Origin: Strongylocentrotus droebachiensis
Taxonomy: Eukaryota; Echinodermata; Echinoidea; Camarodonta; Strongylocentrotidae
Direction of reading: 5' to 3'
NCBI GenBank assembly: GCA_035222895.1
Contig: JAVYIG010000096.1
Location: 124,001 to 188,000 of the forward strand
DNA: 64,000 nt
Under the pieces are notes generated by a model. That model was not told where the DNA came from. It saw only the letters and a list, made by a program, of their open reading frames with translations, and ran no database searches. Of the stretch, positions 31,615-45,136 are shown one piece after another. The first letter of the stretch is position 1. The number at the start of each line of letters is the position of its first letter. Made by a program: the position numbers and the translations under genes.

Positions 31615-32055
31615 TATACAAGAGAATGGGCTGAAGAGGAGATAAACGATACCAAAATGCAACAAATGTGTGTGACTGTGAATATTTACGAAACTGATTC
31701 GAACCTTCATGTTTTTTTAAGAGAGGAACCGAAATTAGAAGTTAAACAAAGTGGGAAGGGGGATATAGTTCTTAACGAGATTTATCTAATATTTAACTGG
31801 CCTATCGAAGAATCAATCGAGGGTGGGGAGAGGGAGAAGGAGAGAGAAAGAGAAAGGGAGATAGAAAGAGAGACGCGGAATGGGGGGGGGGGGGGTATTC
31901 ATATATAGTTACAAAGAGATTCGACCATACATAGTATGTCCACATAAGCTAAGACACTATGCGGGAAGTGGATAGATGGGAGTATTATCTTTAAATATGT
32001 TCTCCTAAGCGTGCAGAGCATATGGAATATGGGGCGCCAAGTGTAACAAGTTTGT

Positions 32056-32135
32056 TGAGTGTCCGGACATCCACCCCCCCCCCCCCCACCTAGACGCCGT
32101 CATCACAAGCAACGCGCGAGAGTCGCCATGCCTTC
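32056..32135. repeat. Dispersed repeat, copy 2
   Basis: Matches 16515-16625 (GAGTGTCCGGACATCCA, TCATCACAAGCAACGCGCG) with a poly-C interruption. Confidence 0.65.
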
Positions 32136-32766
32136 CTGTATGGGGCGCCAAGTCTTACACAATGTCATGTGATTCTATCACGAAATCAATGTTTCGAAAG
32201 CAATATCATCTATTGGATTTGTCACAAAAGCAATCTGACAAATTGATGTTGTCACGATATCACTCCCAAGACTGATTCCGTGGACAAAATCACTTCCATA
32301 TCTCTCATTCGCATAAACAAAAAAAAACAAACAAAACAAATAGTCTTGTAGACGTGAGCGAGCACGTGTATGATATATGCAGTGCAATGCAGCGCGCATC
32401 TGGCGATCTAATTCAACATGGTAACAATATAGTGGACCATTATAGAAATGAAATTATATAATTTGACAGTGACACTTTATCACAAATATAATATTATGAC
32501 GTTTTATCTATAATATATTTTGAGTAGCGCTCTAAGTGAGAATGTGTCTGGAAATAAAAACAGAATATACTGATATTTCTGTACACGACAAACGGGAGAG
32601 TTGTCCGTTATTACGTCACAGCCGGTTGACGAACTTAACATTTGACATTCTCTCAGCTGTAGTGGTTTCTGCTTTCCGTACAAATGAACTCATTGCGAAT
32701 GTTGGATTTCCCAAGTCAGCTTCCCCGGTCCTGTTGTAAAACGAATTCTCTGAAGGCAGTACTGTT

Positions 32767-35700
32767 CAGGCGAGGATCCAGGGGGGGGGCCGAGCGGGCC
32801 TTGGCCCCCCCCCCCCCCCGAAAAAAAAAAAAAGGAGAGAAGAAAGGAAAAGAAGGGAAAGGGAAAGAGGAGAGAAAGGGAAAGAAAGAAGAGGAAGAAG
32901 AAAAGAAAAGGGGGAAGAAGGAGATCGGGGGGGGGGGGGGACCGAAAGGGCCTTGCCTCCCAGGCTGATGACCCCGCCCCCCCCCAATCAAAAAAAAATA
33001 AGAGAGAAGGAAGGAGAGGGAAAGAAAAAAGGAAAAGAGGAATTACTGGCGTACTGATGGGGGGGGGGGGGGGGGGGGAGGGGGGGGGGGGGCTTTGGGG
33101 AAATCAAATTCAAACGTGGTTTATTTCTAATTCCACAACGGTGGATTACAAATAATGCTGAAATGACATAATTTCCGAGATTTGTCCTCACTTTTTAGTA
33201 AATTATACGTTTGTATGTGTTTGTTGGAAAATGATAAATTCCTAAATTGACAGCCAGGCAAGAAATATGATTCTTGAGATTCCTACATGTCAGGGCCCGA
33301 GGTACGGCGGGTATCGGGAGCCTTGAGCTCCCCCCCCCAACTTTAAAAAAAAAGTATATTAGAGAGAAATAAAATAGAATGAGAGCAAGAAAGAAAGAAT
33401 AGTTAACTTACAGTGTTAAAAAACGAGGCATCAAAATATGCTCATCTGACCGTGATTAAATGCCTAAAACCCCTAAGCTTCCGGGGGCTCTGCCCCCTGG
33501 ATTCCACCTAGGGCCCTACGGCGGGCCCTTAGATGCTCATCTGACGGTAATTTAATGCCTATAACCATTATAGCATTATAGTGTGGGGTCGGGGGGGGGG
33601 GGGGCTCCGCCCCCTGGACCCCATGCGAAATAGTGACCTGCCAGTGTCACAAAATAATAGGGATTTAACAAAAATGCTCATCTGACCTTAATTAAACGCC
33701 TAAAACCCCTGAGCTTCCGGGGCCGGCTCCACCGCCTCGACCCCACCAGGGGTACTAAGGCGGGCCCCTGAATGCTTATCTGACCGTAATTTATTGCCTT
33801 AAACCCCTGAGCTTGCGGGGTCGGACAAGGTATCAAAATCCCCCCTTTTTCAGACGAGGATTAAGAGTCGAGAACTCTACATAGAATTTAGCTGGGTTAT
33901 ACTGTTCAAGCTGACTTATTTCTGATCTGTTATTATTGTATATTGTTGTATGTTGGAAGCTTGTTGAATAAAAATCATCATCATTAATCGTTTAATGAAA
34001 CGTCAAAGCTTCCGCGCTCCGCGCAGGAGGGGGAGGGGGGGGGGAATGAATTTAGACGAGGATTAAGAGTCGAGAACGGGCACAACGAATCGTCTTCTTT
34101 CTCTAATGAATTAATGAAAATTAAAATCTTCCGCGCTTTGCGCGGGAGAGGGGAACCTGAATTCAGACGAGGATTAAGAGTCGAGAACTTAACAACGATT
34201 CGTCTTGTTTCTCTAATGAAACGTAAAAGCTTCTGCGCTTAGCGCGGGAAGGGGGGGGGGAGGAGAATATTAATTCAGACGAGGATTTTTTTCGAAAACG
34301 GTAAAACGAGGGGGGGGGGGCAATCCCCCAAAATCGGAAGAGGACGTAGGAAGAAAAAGGAGCAGACAAAGAACATCTTTGAAATTCAGACAAGGATTAA
34401 GAGTATAGAGAACGGTACAACGCATCGTCTTCTTTCTCTCATAATCTTATGAAATTTAAAAGCTTCCGCGCTTCGCGCGGGAGGGGGGGGGGGACCTGAA
34501 TTCAGACGAGGATTAAGAGTCGAGAACTGTACAGCCAATCGTCTTTTTTCTCTCATAATCTTATGAAACTTAAAAGCTTCCGCGCTTCGCGCGGGAGGGT
34601 CCTTTTTCAGACGAGGGACCTTTTTCAGACGAGGATTAAGAGTCGAGAACTCTACATAGAATTGAGCTGGGTTATCCTGTTCAAGCTGACTTATTTCTGA
34701 TCTGTTATTATTGTATATTGTTGTATGTTGGAAGCTTGTTGAATAAAAATCATCATCATCATTAATAGTTTAATGAAACGTCAAAGCTTCCACGCTCCGC
34801 GCAGGAGGGGGGAGGGGGGGGGGAATGAATTTAGACGAGGATTAAGAGTCGAGAACGGTACAACGAATCGTCTTCTTTCTCTAATGATTTAATGAAAATT
34901 AAAAGCTTCCGTGCTTCGCGCGGAACCTGAATTCAGACGAGGATAAAGAGTCGAGAACTGTACAGCCCAGCGTCTGCTGTCTTTCATTATCTTATGAAAC
35001 CTAAAAGCTTCCGCGCTTCGCGCGGGAGGGGGGGGGGGACCTGAATTCAGATGAAGATTAAAAGTCGAGAACTGTACAGCCAATCGTCTTCTTTCTCTCA
35101 TAATCTTATGAAACCTAAAAGCTTCCGCGCTTCGCGCGGAAGAGAGGAAAACTGAATTCAGATGAAGATTAAAAGTCGAGAACTGTACAGCCAATCGTCT
35201 TCTTTCTCTCATAATCTTATGAAACTTAAAAGCTTCCGCGCTTCGCGCGGGAGGGTGGGGGGACCTTTTTCAGACGGGGATTAAGAGTCGAGAACTCTAC
35301 ATAGAATTGAGCTGGGTTATCTCTGATCTGTTATTTTTGTATATTGTTGTAGGAGGGGGGAGGGGGGGGGGGATGAATTTAGACGAGGATTAAGAGTCGT
35401 TAACGGTACAACGAATCGTCTTCTTTCTCTAATGATTTAATGAAAATTAAAAGCTTCCGTGCTTCGCGCGGGAGGGGAGAACCTGAATTCAGACGAGGAT
35501 TAAGAGTCGAGAACTGTACAGCCAATCGTCTTCTTTCTCTCATAATCTTATGAAACCTAAAAGCTTCCGCGCTTCGCGCGGGAGGGGGGGGGGGGAGGAC
35601 CTGAATTCAGATGAAGATTAAAAGTCGAGAACTCTAAAACGAATCGTCTTCTTTCTCTAATAATTTAATCAATCGTAAAATTTTCCGCGCTTTGCGCGGG

Positions 35701-36064
35701 AGAGGAAAAACTAAATTAAGACGAGGATTAGGAGTCGAGAACGGTACATCGAATCGTCTTCTTTATTTAATAGTTTAATGAAACGTCTAAGCTTCCGCGC
35801 TTCGCGCAGGAGGACAAAAACTAAATTCAGACGAAGATTAAGAGTCGAGAACGGTCCAACGAATCGTCTTCTTTCTCTTATAATTTAATGAAACGTCAAA
35901 ACTTGCGCGTTTCGCGGAGGAGGGAGGGGAAAACTCGCCCCTCCCTGCACCGATCCCCCCCCCCCGCCCGCTTTACGTCACTGTTGGTCACCATTACGTA
36001 CCAATATTTGGCTCGCATAATTTCAAATTTGGGCCCCCCCTAAGAAATCCTGGATCCGCGCCTG
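32767..36064. mobile_element. 3.3-kb hAT-like non-autonomous element with 8-bp target duplication
   Basis: Left end CAGGCGAGGATCCAGGGG, right end CCTGGATCCGCGCCTG, flanked by the identical 8-bp direct repeat GTACTGTT at 32759-32766 and 36065-36072. The same ends with another perfect 8-bp duplication bound the small element at 50993-51425. An 8-bp duplication is typical of the hAT superfamily. There is no transposase. The interior is poly-G/poly-C, then a set of CATCTGACCGTAATTTA…CTTCCGGGG repeats (33430-33840), then the long hairpin array 33840-35930. Confidence 0.8.
33840..35930. repeat. Tandem array of ~110-115 bp units with GC hairpins
   Basis: Roughly 15-17 units with the core AGACGAGGATTAAGAGTCGA, then GAAC…AATCGTCTTCTTTCTCT, then AAGCTTCCGCGCTTCGCGCG and a poly-G run. 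CCGCGC-TTC-GCGCGG is a perfect 6-bp stem in most units. Poly-G length varies between units. One stretch (33890-33975, repeated at 34668-34760) carries GGGTTATACTGTTCAAGCTG, shared with 18424-18443. Confidence 0.9.
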
Positions 36065-36116
36065 GTACTGTTCCACAATCAATCTCCTGTAGTACCATAT
36101 AGCCTAACTTCAACTC

Positions 36117-36185
36117 AAGACCAAGCAATATACCTAACCCTAACCCTAATCCTAACCCTAACTCTAACCCTAACCCTAAACCTAA
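36117..36185. repeat. Interstitial telomeric repeats, duplicon II
   Basis: AACCCTAACCCTAATCCTAA and further CCCTAA motifs after ACCAAGCAATATACCTA; the upstream edge of duplicon II, shorter than in copy I. Confidence 0.85.
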
Positions 36186-36334
36186 ACCTTATATTGAAGT
36201 CCAATTCCAACTCTCACCTCTACCCTGTGTATTGTTTTGACGAATTAAAGCCCAAAGCGATAGACCGGTCTACTAACAAAGACTATTCAAATATATAGAC
36301 GTTTCTATCCTGACGATACGGAGACGAGTTATTC

Positions 36335-36601
36335 AATTCAATTCAAATCAAATTCAAATGAGGTTTTATTCATAACTTGTCAAAAAGTTCAAAGACTAAA
36401 AATGCAAGTTTACATCAAACGTACAATCATATACAAAAAGCATTCAAAAACATTTATATAAAGAAAACATCGCAAATGAGAACAAGTATATAAAAATGAA
36501 TAAATGTTTACATCAAAACATTAAGGCAGTAACAAAAAACAAAACATAAAGGATACAGAAAAATACAAAATACAAAATATTGCTAGCAATCTTCATCTAA
36601 T
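36335..36601 (-). repeat. LINE 3'-tail insertion shared by duplicons II and III
   Basis: Begins AATTCAATTCAAATCAAATT on the plus strand (a minus-strand GAATT-type tail) and is flanked by ATTC on both sides. Copy I (about 19032-19040) reads straight through as GAGTTATTCCATTTAC. The same insertion is at 57986-58510. Confidence 0.75.
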
Positions 36602-38287
36602 ATTCCATTAACCTGTTGTTCTTGAAAGAACTACAATATTTGGAATCCAGTTCGGACAGGCTTTAAGGTTGTCAAGAACACCCTTCTTTGAAAAGTATGC
36701 ATATAGTTTCAATATGTTAGGAAACCGGTGTGTTGTTGTGGGGGCAGATCAACGGAGCACACTTTCATCATCATATCCTATTCGTTTTACATATTCTTTC
36801 AATTTCGTTTGGTTCTTATTTTCGATTTGTTAGAAATAAAAAGGATTATTGAAGAAATAAAAGGAGATTCTATATTGATTTCGTTTTAGAGATAACAAAT
36901 TATGATAAAAATGTCAATGTCTATACTACAACGTGCTTCTTTTTTCATTGACTTTTTCTTTGCTATTTTTATATGCGGAAACCCTTGCTTTCCTAGAAAG
37001 AATAATCAGGCCTTTTCTTTTTTTTTACAGATCTCGGTGCATGTCGGCGTGTTGTTTTTTGTTTGTTGTTATTTTGTCACAAGTGCCAAAAATAAAATGT
37101 ATTATTTATGTTTATCAACTATGATTCAAATCTTGAATTAACCCTTCTTGTTTGATATACTGATACCAGCCTAATTCTTAAAACGCAGGGAAATTGGTTA
37201 AATAAAACATTGATAAAATTTTCCCAAGTAAAACGTTTACAATTGCCACTTTCAGTTTTTGCTGGTTGTTTTTCATAATAAAACATAATATCGATGATGC
37301 TCTAAGCTCCACTTTTAACGAAAATAAGGGTATAAATTTAATTTCTATAATTGTATTGGGAAATAACTCTTCCTTATTTCCTTAATCCGTGTATTTTCTC
37401 TCTCTCTGTGTGCCGGGAGTCCCGTTTGGTAATGCTGTTCGAATGTGAATCATAATCTTTTCTCAAAGGAAATATTCGGCATATGTCCTGTTCCAAAGTT
37501 GCAACAGCGGAAGCTCACTCTTAAAGGAAATGTCTCCAATGTTCAAATCTAATGGAGGCACACGAAAGTTTGGAATGCAAATCATTTTATTAAGATAATT
37601 TTCTTGTTATAACCATACAAATAAGATATAAAAAAAATATTTGTACTTCTTTTGTATATGTAAGTTATTTTTAGCTTGCTCCATTTCTCTGTCTCTCTTT
37701 CACACTCGCTTACTCACTCTCTCTTTGAACTATACCTAATCTGTCCCTGAAAAGAAAATTATTAATTGATATTAAGTAATATTTCAATAATCATGTTCCA
37801 ATTTTTTTTTCGTGCATTCAAATATAAGAAAAGATAATCATAAACGAGTGGCAACATTTCTAAAGATTAAACATCGGTTGTTAACAATAACAAAATTATA
37901 AAACCATGTTAATACATTTGACATGCAAATTTTACATGGGCAAAACGATGAATAACAAAGATAATGAAAATTAAAAGCAACTGATTTCAATTTAAATGTA
38001 ATTTTCCTTATTAACCATTCAATATAAAATAATTGATTTACAATTAAATGTCAAATAACGGATTTACACTTAAACATCAAATAACTGATTTACACTTATA
38101 TCTAAAATAATTGACTTACAATTTTCAAACCACACACAACATTAACATCTTCAACCAATCTACCATCGTTCACTTAGCTTTAATTTACGGAAGTAATCTA
38201 TAAATATCCCATGTCATACAATCCATGTAGGCAGCCATGACAACAATAATACCCAGGTCATTAAGTAGACTACACTGCGTTAGATCC

Positions 38288-38297
38288 GGGAACTTCC
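38288..38297 (+). promoter_or_regulatory. NF-kB-like site upstream of IL-17 copy II
   Basis: GGGAACTTCC fits GGGRNNYYCC (GGGAACTTCCC is near-palindromic). It is 160 bp upstream of the TATA box, at the place matching the copy I site despite sequence change. Confidence 0.55.
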
Positions 38298-38447
38298 CTT
38301 AATACCCACTTACCCACTCACCTCCGAAATTAGATTTTGGTTGGGATGAAAATACTCAGGTACAAATTTTGCATGAAAACACAAACAAAAATCATTGGGG
38401 TAAAATACCCATCCTGTTTATTCAAACCTAAGTTTAAAAATCACTGA

Positions 38448-38455
38448 TATATAAG
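38448..38455 (+). promoter_or_regulatory. TATA box of IL-17 copy II
   Basis: TATATAAG in the same conserved context as copy I, about 230 bp upstream of the start codon. Confidence 0.55.
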
Positions 38456-38681
38456 GATTGATTGATTGAGGGTTTGTCATTTCAAGAACGGTAGTCGGTT
38501 GGGCATCAGAAGAGTAAGAGAAATCAAGTCTCAATATCACTTTATTCAAAATTATACAAGTACCTAAAGAGGTTGAAGTGAGAGAAAGTGTCATTGAAGT
38601 TTTTCTTAAGATTTTTTTTTATAGGAAAGGAGCGGACTTTACATCGAGAGAGTGCTTACCAGTTTAAAGCTTCAAATAAAA

Positions 38682-41600
38682 ATGGTACGTTTATTTATTT
38701 GTTAATGATTTTAAGAATTAACAGCTCTTTTTCTCTATCTATCATCTTTAGATCCCTATATCATTGTACATGTATACGAATGATTTCACTCTGCCTTTGT
38801 ATATTCTTAAATGTTTTATTTTTTATGTTCCTAACTCTACAGGACATTTACGAATGATAAAAACAGCTCTTTAGCTTTTTTTCTTCGGTTTTCGTAAATG
38901 TGTTTGTGAGGGGGGGGGGGGACTTCTGAGTTATCGATAAGTATTTCATCTAATGCTTCTATCTCTGGGCAGTTACATCTAATCTGCATTTTGTCATTAA
39001 TGTTGTTTGCTCTGTTGGTTTTACCTTATCTGCTTGTATCTTTGATGATATTTAAGAAGATTCCTTCGCGGTCGCTTTGCCATCCCCACTTATTAATAGT
39101 CATCAGTAAATGGAGAAAATTAATGCATCACCATTTCATATCAAACAAAAGCCATGCAATGTCTAGCAGCGCCCCCCCCCCCCCATTTTTGATAAATTCC
39201 TAGCTACGCCACTGCCAGATACCTTCAACATCACGCTATAGATTCGAAGTCCTGTTATATAAACTTTAATAACGACATACACTTACGCAATCTTCATCGG
39301 TTGTTATCGTAACGTCTATCTTTGGTAGAAGCTAAAAGGATTTTCCTGGAAAAAATGTGAATTGATTCCAATTCAAAATAGAAATGTACATTTATATTAT
39401 TTGTTGGTTAAATTATCAAAAAAGTGCCGAACACTTCATATGAAATGTTTCATTTGACCAAATCTTACACTAGCTAATTAAATTATTAATTTTCCCGTAG
39501 ACTTTGTTGCGTCATCTTCTCCAATTGATGCAATGTTCAAGAAGTGAATAAATTACCTTCCCCTTTACTTTTCCAACAATAATGTAATTACGATCATATT
39601 AATTTAACATTAATATGTGTATGTTTATATTAATGGTCTTAACAATATTTGAGCAGGATTTGATGACATACTCTTTTAATTACACCTGTACTAGGCCTGA
39701 ATATTATTCGGGACGGGGGATATTGTTATTATCTGTTGTATGTTTGAATGCCTTCTCCCCCCCTTTTTCTGGTTTGTTTTATTATTGTCATTTTATTTAA
39801 CAATAACTGATTTTATGGGGATTTCTTCTTTTTTTATTCTTAGAAAATGAATCAACCGATCGACTTTGTCTTGCTCATTCTCGCCGCAATGACGTCACAA
39901 TGCCTAGCTTTCTCTGTTGGAAGACACCATTCTGATGACAAGGTAGTCTCCGCCATCCAGTCGTCGATACTAAGCTATGAAACAGATTTAAAAAGTAATA
40001 CAGAATCAGTCGGAATCATGCGCATCAAGAGAAACGCTGACGCATCGAACCTTGATCAGACGGACACCGCTACCGAAGAGTCCGATGCGACGGCGACTGA
40101 TGAAGTCTGCAGGAACCCGTCAGAGGGAGAGCTTAATGAGATGCTGCACGGCATCACGGGAAGTGGAACAGAGGGAAACAAGATCAAGCATTCATACGTC
40201 AACAACACATGCCCTGGGTCACCTTTGAACCGTTATCAAGAGCCTCTCGAGTCCAGAGCGCTATGTCCTTTTGTCATGGAGACAGATACAGATGTAGAGA
40301 GGTAAGACCTTTTAACTTTACAGCCTCGATCGATCAACTATGACGCGGCTAACCGAAGCAAAAGAAAAATCCACTTTTAACGTTTAAATGAATAGCAACT
40401 GCGCGGCTGACAAAGGTCTTGTGCATTTTTACTCAATAAGATGCAGAAATATGAAGCTTATTTTATTTCATGCCATCATACCAAAGGAATATTGTTGTGG
40501 TAGCCGGCTGCATATCTGATCGAGGCGTAAACACCATTAATACTCGAGTGTTAATATCACCATTTTTTCTGATTAAGAAATAAAATAATTGTAATCATCG
40601 TTACCAGAGCTGTAAATGAACCAAAATACAAAACTAAGTTAGTGGATCGATGGAAATCCAAATTTAATTTTCAAATTAGTTCTGTTTGGTCTATGTATTA
40701 TACGTTCTATATTGCAACGCTGACCTCCTTCAAAAAGTGAAAGAATAATTCTCTTGTTGGTTGCGATCACGCATCAGGATAAAGAAGGATACGAGGGAAA
40801 CAAAGTAGTAAACAAATATAAGAGACTAGATTGCACCGGAATTAAATATAAATCATATTTCAAATTGTTTGCCTAAGAGGTTAATTTGAATCGTTTGAAA
40901 GTTTGTCATTCAGTTTGTTCTTTAACTTGTTAACGGTCAAATATATGGGTTCACACGTGTTCTTCAATTCGTCTCTACCTCTTTATCCACACTTCGGTTG
41001 CTTGTTTGCTACACTTGCAATTTTGCACTTAACCCTAGCTACCCACCAATTGACTGAGGGACTGTGTTGTGCTACACAATAGCTTTGCCAAAATACCCAT
41101 CACTGGTCTTGATAAGCTCATTGACCAACCTTTCTAACACCTGTACTGAATAATATTAGAGTAGAAATATTTAACAAATCATCTTGAAGTCCTTGGTATA
41201 TGCATCCCATGATAAATATAATGTAGCACCGGAAGATTGTTTGCTGTGGGATGGAATGAGTTAACGTTGTTACTTTTATTTTCTTCATCTCTCAGATACC
41301 CGCAAGACATCCTTTCCGCGAGATGCGCGTGCCCTGATTGTATTAACCCTTACATCAATGACTTCATTAGAAACCCAGGCGTTGACTGCATGCCAGTTGT
41401 ACGCGAGATGGAGACGCTTAGACGCGGACAATGTGTGGAAGGTGTTTACCGGTAAGTCCGCAATCAGTAGTAAAAGTTGTTTATCTGTAAGAGTCTGCAT
41501 TTGAGAATGATGTTACTAAAAGTTATTTCCAGTTAGAAATTTGGGAGGGTGCGCGTGTGTGTTTTAACAGACGTGTATCAATCAGATATGATTATTTATG

Positions 41601-42112
41601 TCTCGAGAACGACCTTCACTTTAACGCCACCATCCAAAAGATGTGACTAGGTTTCGAACCGGGATGGCCTGAGCCAGTTAATAGATGACGACAGAGAGCT
41701 GACCAGGTGAACATGCCGCTAGTCAACGCACATCTCCCTCGATAAAGTCGGGAATCAAAAGGCCTATGTATCACGGGGGCACTATAAAAACAAAAACGAA
41801 AATGCGAAAATATGTTCTTTTGAAAATCTTAAGATTTAAATGATATTTCACTTTTGTGGTCATTTTAATCAATGCAATGAAATGATTAAATTCGTTAACG
41901 TATTTTATTCCAGTTAATTGCTTTCAACTACAGACATGAAATGTAAAATATATTCGGACAAGCAATGTTTTCATAACAACTGGCACACGTCTTTTTGGAA
42001 CATTCAAATGTATCTTTCTCCTTCTTTATTCTTTTTAACTATCTGTAGTTATGAGAAGCAGACAACCAAAGTTCCAGTGGCTTGTGTATGTGCCAGGAGG
42101 CTTGCAGTATGA
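38682..42112 (+). CDS. IL-17-like cytokine, copy II (short form)
   Basis: Exons: 38682-38684 (ATG then GTACGT), 39844-40301, 41296-41451, 42049-42112; 226 aa. Splice phases match copy I exactly. There is a signal peptide (FVLLILAAMTSQCLAFS), a short propeptide, and a dibasic RIKR at residues 61-64. The mature chain carries VCRNPSEGELNEML, NNTCP, ALCPF, then RYPQDILSARCACPDC, the cysteines of GVDCMPV and RRGQC, and VPVACVCAR with stop at 42110-42112. All ten expected core cysteines are present and no frame is broken, so it is likely functional. The propeptide lacks the ~120-residue Ser/Thr-rich segment of copy I (ESVGIMRIKR reads straight through). Confidence 0.88.
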
Positions 42113-42278
42113 GGGTTTCAACTTTGAAACAAGAGGACCAACTACCTAATTAAGAATTGTGACTTAATCTTCTCTACATTTCATTTCAAATGAGGGCGTA
42201 GTTTCATTCAGTACTATTACGTATGCCGTAGGATATCTTTGCCTTTGTTATTTATTGACTATTTAAAACGATAGCGTA

Positions 42279-42461
42279 TTGAGAGAGATAGTTGTGACAC
42301 GCGTATTGATACGTATTCGCGAGATGGGTCATAGGTTAAACAATCGAGCTCCAAATAGCTCCCTTCCGGGTACAATTAGTAAGAAAGGAAACTATTTGTG
42401 AGTTTTATGAAATGCCTGACCAATCAGTAGCAACTTCCGGTGACGTAACTATCTCTCTCAA
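42279..42461. repeat. TTGAGAGAGATAG inverted-repeat element downstream of IL-17 copy II
   Basis: Same element and position as 26305-26488; ends TTGAGAGAGATAGTTGTGAC and TAACTATCTCTCTCAA. Confidence 0.75.
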
Positions 42462-43959
42462 GCTGAAATGGGTAAAACTATTGACAAATCCTTTTAATTA
42501 TGTATGATTATGATATACTTGTTTAAAACTGTTTTTGTGTGTTTATTGTACCTCATCGTCTATATGATAGTGTGATTATGAATCTATTTATCTATTTATC
42601 TATGTGTGCGTGTGTGAGTATTTATTTATGTGATATTTACCTCTGTATTTTAAAAGATGTCGACATGCGTATTAGAACTGTTCCTTCTGTGAAGGCTTCG
42701 TTGAAAGAAGTTGATATTAAGGCCATACTCCAGGAATAACAAATTCTGTCAAATATTTGTTTCCACATATTCATATTAAACTATTTATGTCTCTGTACTG
42801 AGATCTGAGTGCCAGATATAGTTGGGAATTTTGCTGCTGACTATACACAAATGGTGAATGTTAAATCTTGTAGAGCTATTGATACATATTTACATATTTA
42901 TTCGCGTGTTTCATTATCTGTGTTTATAAAATCATTTCTATGAAATGACAAATTGTGCTATGTACTATGTAATGTTCTAGTTCTTTTATGAACTCACATG
43001 TAAACCAAAATGATTAATGTTAATCATAAAACATCATAAGCACTTATAGTGCCTATTTAACGTTTTTGACATATTATGCTATCTACTATGTTAATGTTCT
43101 TGTTCTATAATGAACCGATATGTAAAACAAAATGATTACTTGTTAATCATAAAACATCATAAGCACTTATAGTGCTTATTTAATGTATGTATCTTAGGAA
43201 GCCTCTTTATTCAGGTGAAAAGTAACCCGGTTAATCTATAAAACATAAATGTCTCCCGGTCGAGAATTTGTGCGAACTTTTGAAGAAAATTACAAAAAGG
43301 GATGAGAGCATTAGGAAATTTTGATTTGGGCTACGAAACCATCTTATTTCATTTCTCATGAAATAAATGTATATAAATTATATATATATATTTTTTTTTG
43401 TATATATAAATGTATAATGAGTTTGATTCTTACTAGTATTATACGTTATAGAGGAGGAGGGTAACAACATAATTAATTATTAATAACTGGGAAATTATTA
43501 ATAATTTGGTATTTACCTATTTCAATTAAACTTGATATTTGTATTCACTCTCTCATTTGGTAATGATAATCAAAAAGAAAGTTCATAGCAATAAAAACCT
43601 GGCTACTTTTCACCTGAATGAAGGGCTCCCTCTAGCGGAATCGGGTGTAACCCTTTCGATTGTATTGCTTCCTATGGAAGATTATTGCTTGTGTTTGTAT
43701 TACACATATTGAACATGCAGGTATAATGCATGTTCATATAATTGCAATGTTGTATTTATGTCTCCTTCATAATTATTTAATAAAGAGCCGTTTATTAGGT
43801 TATCTTTATTTGACTGTATTGTAAGATTATTGTGTCTGTTAATTATCGTAATTTTTGAATGTGCATAAATATTGCTGTATGTTTACTGTTTGAATCACGT
43901 TATTAAATGCTAACATACCTTGATTTTTTAATTAACATATCATTTTTTTCTAGTGAATT

Positions 43960-44385
43960 GGTTCAAATGAACAAATTGGAAGCATATACGATCCTACAGT
44001 ATTCAATGATCGTTGTCTCGGTTGAAATCGAGTCTAAAATTATAAAATTGTGAATAATAAACTCTTGTATAACCTTATAGCTTCAAAACAAAATTTCTTG
44101 ACTAAAATCGACGGGTTTTCTATTCCCGTTTAGAAATTATATATCAGAACTGCATATGCCGAGATTTTCATGGTCTAACTGCAATTGTATGCCCGTAGGC
44201 TCTTTTTGAAATGTATTGGGAGCACTATTAAATTTGATATTTTAATTTCTCGAAATCCTTAGCGTTTTAGAGCCCCGAAGTTGCTTATTCTAACACTAGG
44301 TTTCACAAAGGTAATGCTTATATTAAATTTCATTATCCAATCCTGTTGAAATATGACCAAAACTTTGTATTAACTTGAAGTACAG
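43960..44385. repeat. Insertion in duplicon II related to the 61150-61660 element
   Basis: GGTTCAAATGAACAAATTGG, TTCTTGACTAAAATCGAC, GAGATTTTCATGGTC and AAAACTTTGTATTA all recur in order at 61192-61650. Copy I lacks it between the two TTAATAAACATAT repeats. The left terminal repeat is not recognisable here, so this is probably a truncated copy. Confidence 0.75.
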
Positions 44386-44507
44386 ATCTTTTTAAATATT
44401 GTGGATAAGATCTAGATACAGAGACTATATATTAAGGAAGTTGTGTCTGTTAATTATCGTAATGTTCGAATGTGTCATAATTACTGCTATGTTTGCTGCT
44501 TGAATCA

Positions 44508-44635
44508 GGGGGGCGTTTCACAAAACTTGTTATCAGTGACAAATGGCAGTTTTTGTTATAAGCTACTGAAATCCTTGCTTCTGATTGGTTATCAACAGAT
44601 TTGTCATTGAAAAAAGGCTTTGTGAAACGGGTCCC
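44508..44635. repeat. MITE with GTTTCACAAAACTTGT ends, copy 2
   Basis: GGGGGGCGTTTCACAAAACT to GCTTTGTGAAACGGGTCCC; same family as 1550-1703. It interrupts a sequence that is continuous in copies I and III (GCTTGAATCACGT). Confidence 0.8.
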
Positions 44636-45136
44636 AGGTGCGATATAATGCTAATGATACCTTGATATTTAATAAACAAATATGTTCTTCTAAAATTATT
44701 TATGCCCGTGTCTGTTTTTCAGCAAAATGTTAAAATGGATAACATTTTCAGTCCTCGTATTTGTTAACTTGTAAGTGGTGTGCTTATTAGGCCTTATGTG
44801 GTGATTTGTGAGGAAGTGTGTGTGTGTGTGTGGGGAGGGTGGGGGATATAGGAGGGTGTGCGCGGGCGTCCGTGGGTGATACTTGTGGTGTGTGTGGGTC
44901 TTCGTGTGAGTACAGTACAGGTAATTCCATCACCGGAAGTTGCACTCGTTCATGGGGCAAATTCATTTAACGCCGAATTAGTTCCCTCCAATACAAAGTT
45001 ATATGTGCTAGGGAACTTTTTGGTTCTCTATGAATCGACTTTTGTCACAACTTTATCCCTCTCCATTAAGCTTTTAGGGGTACAAGATGTTTGGTATGTT
45101 AATGGATGTGAGAGTGTGGGTTGCATTTTAGGCTAA

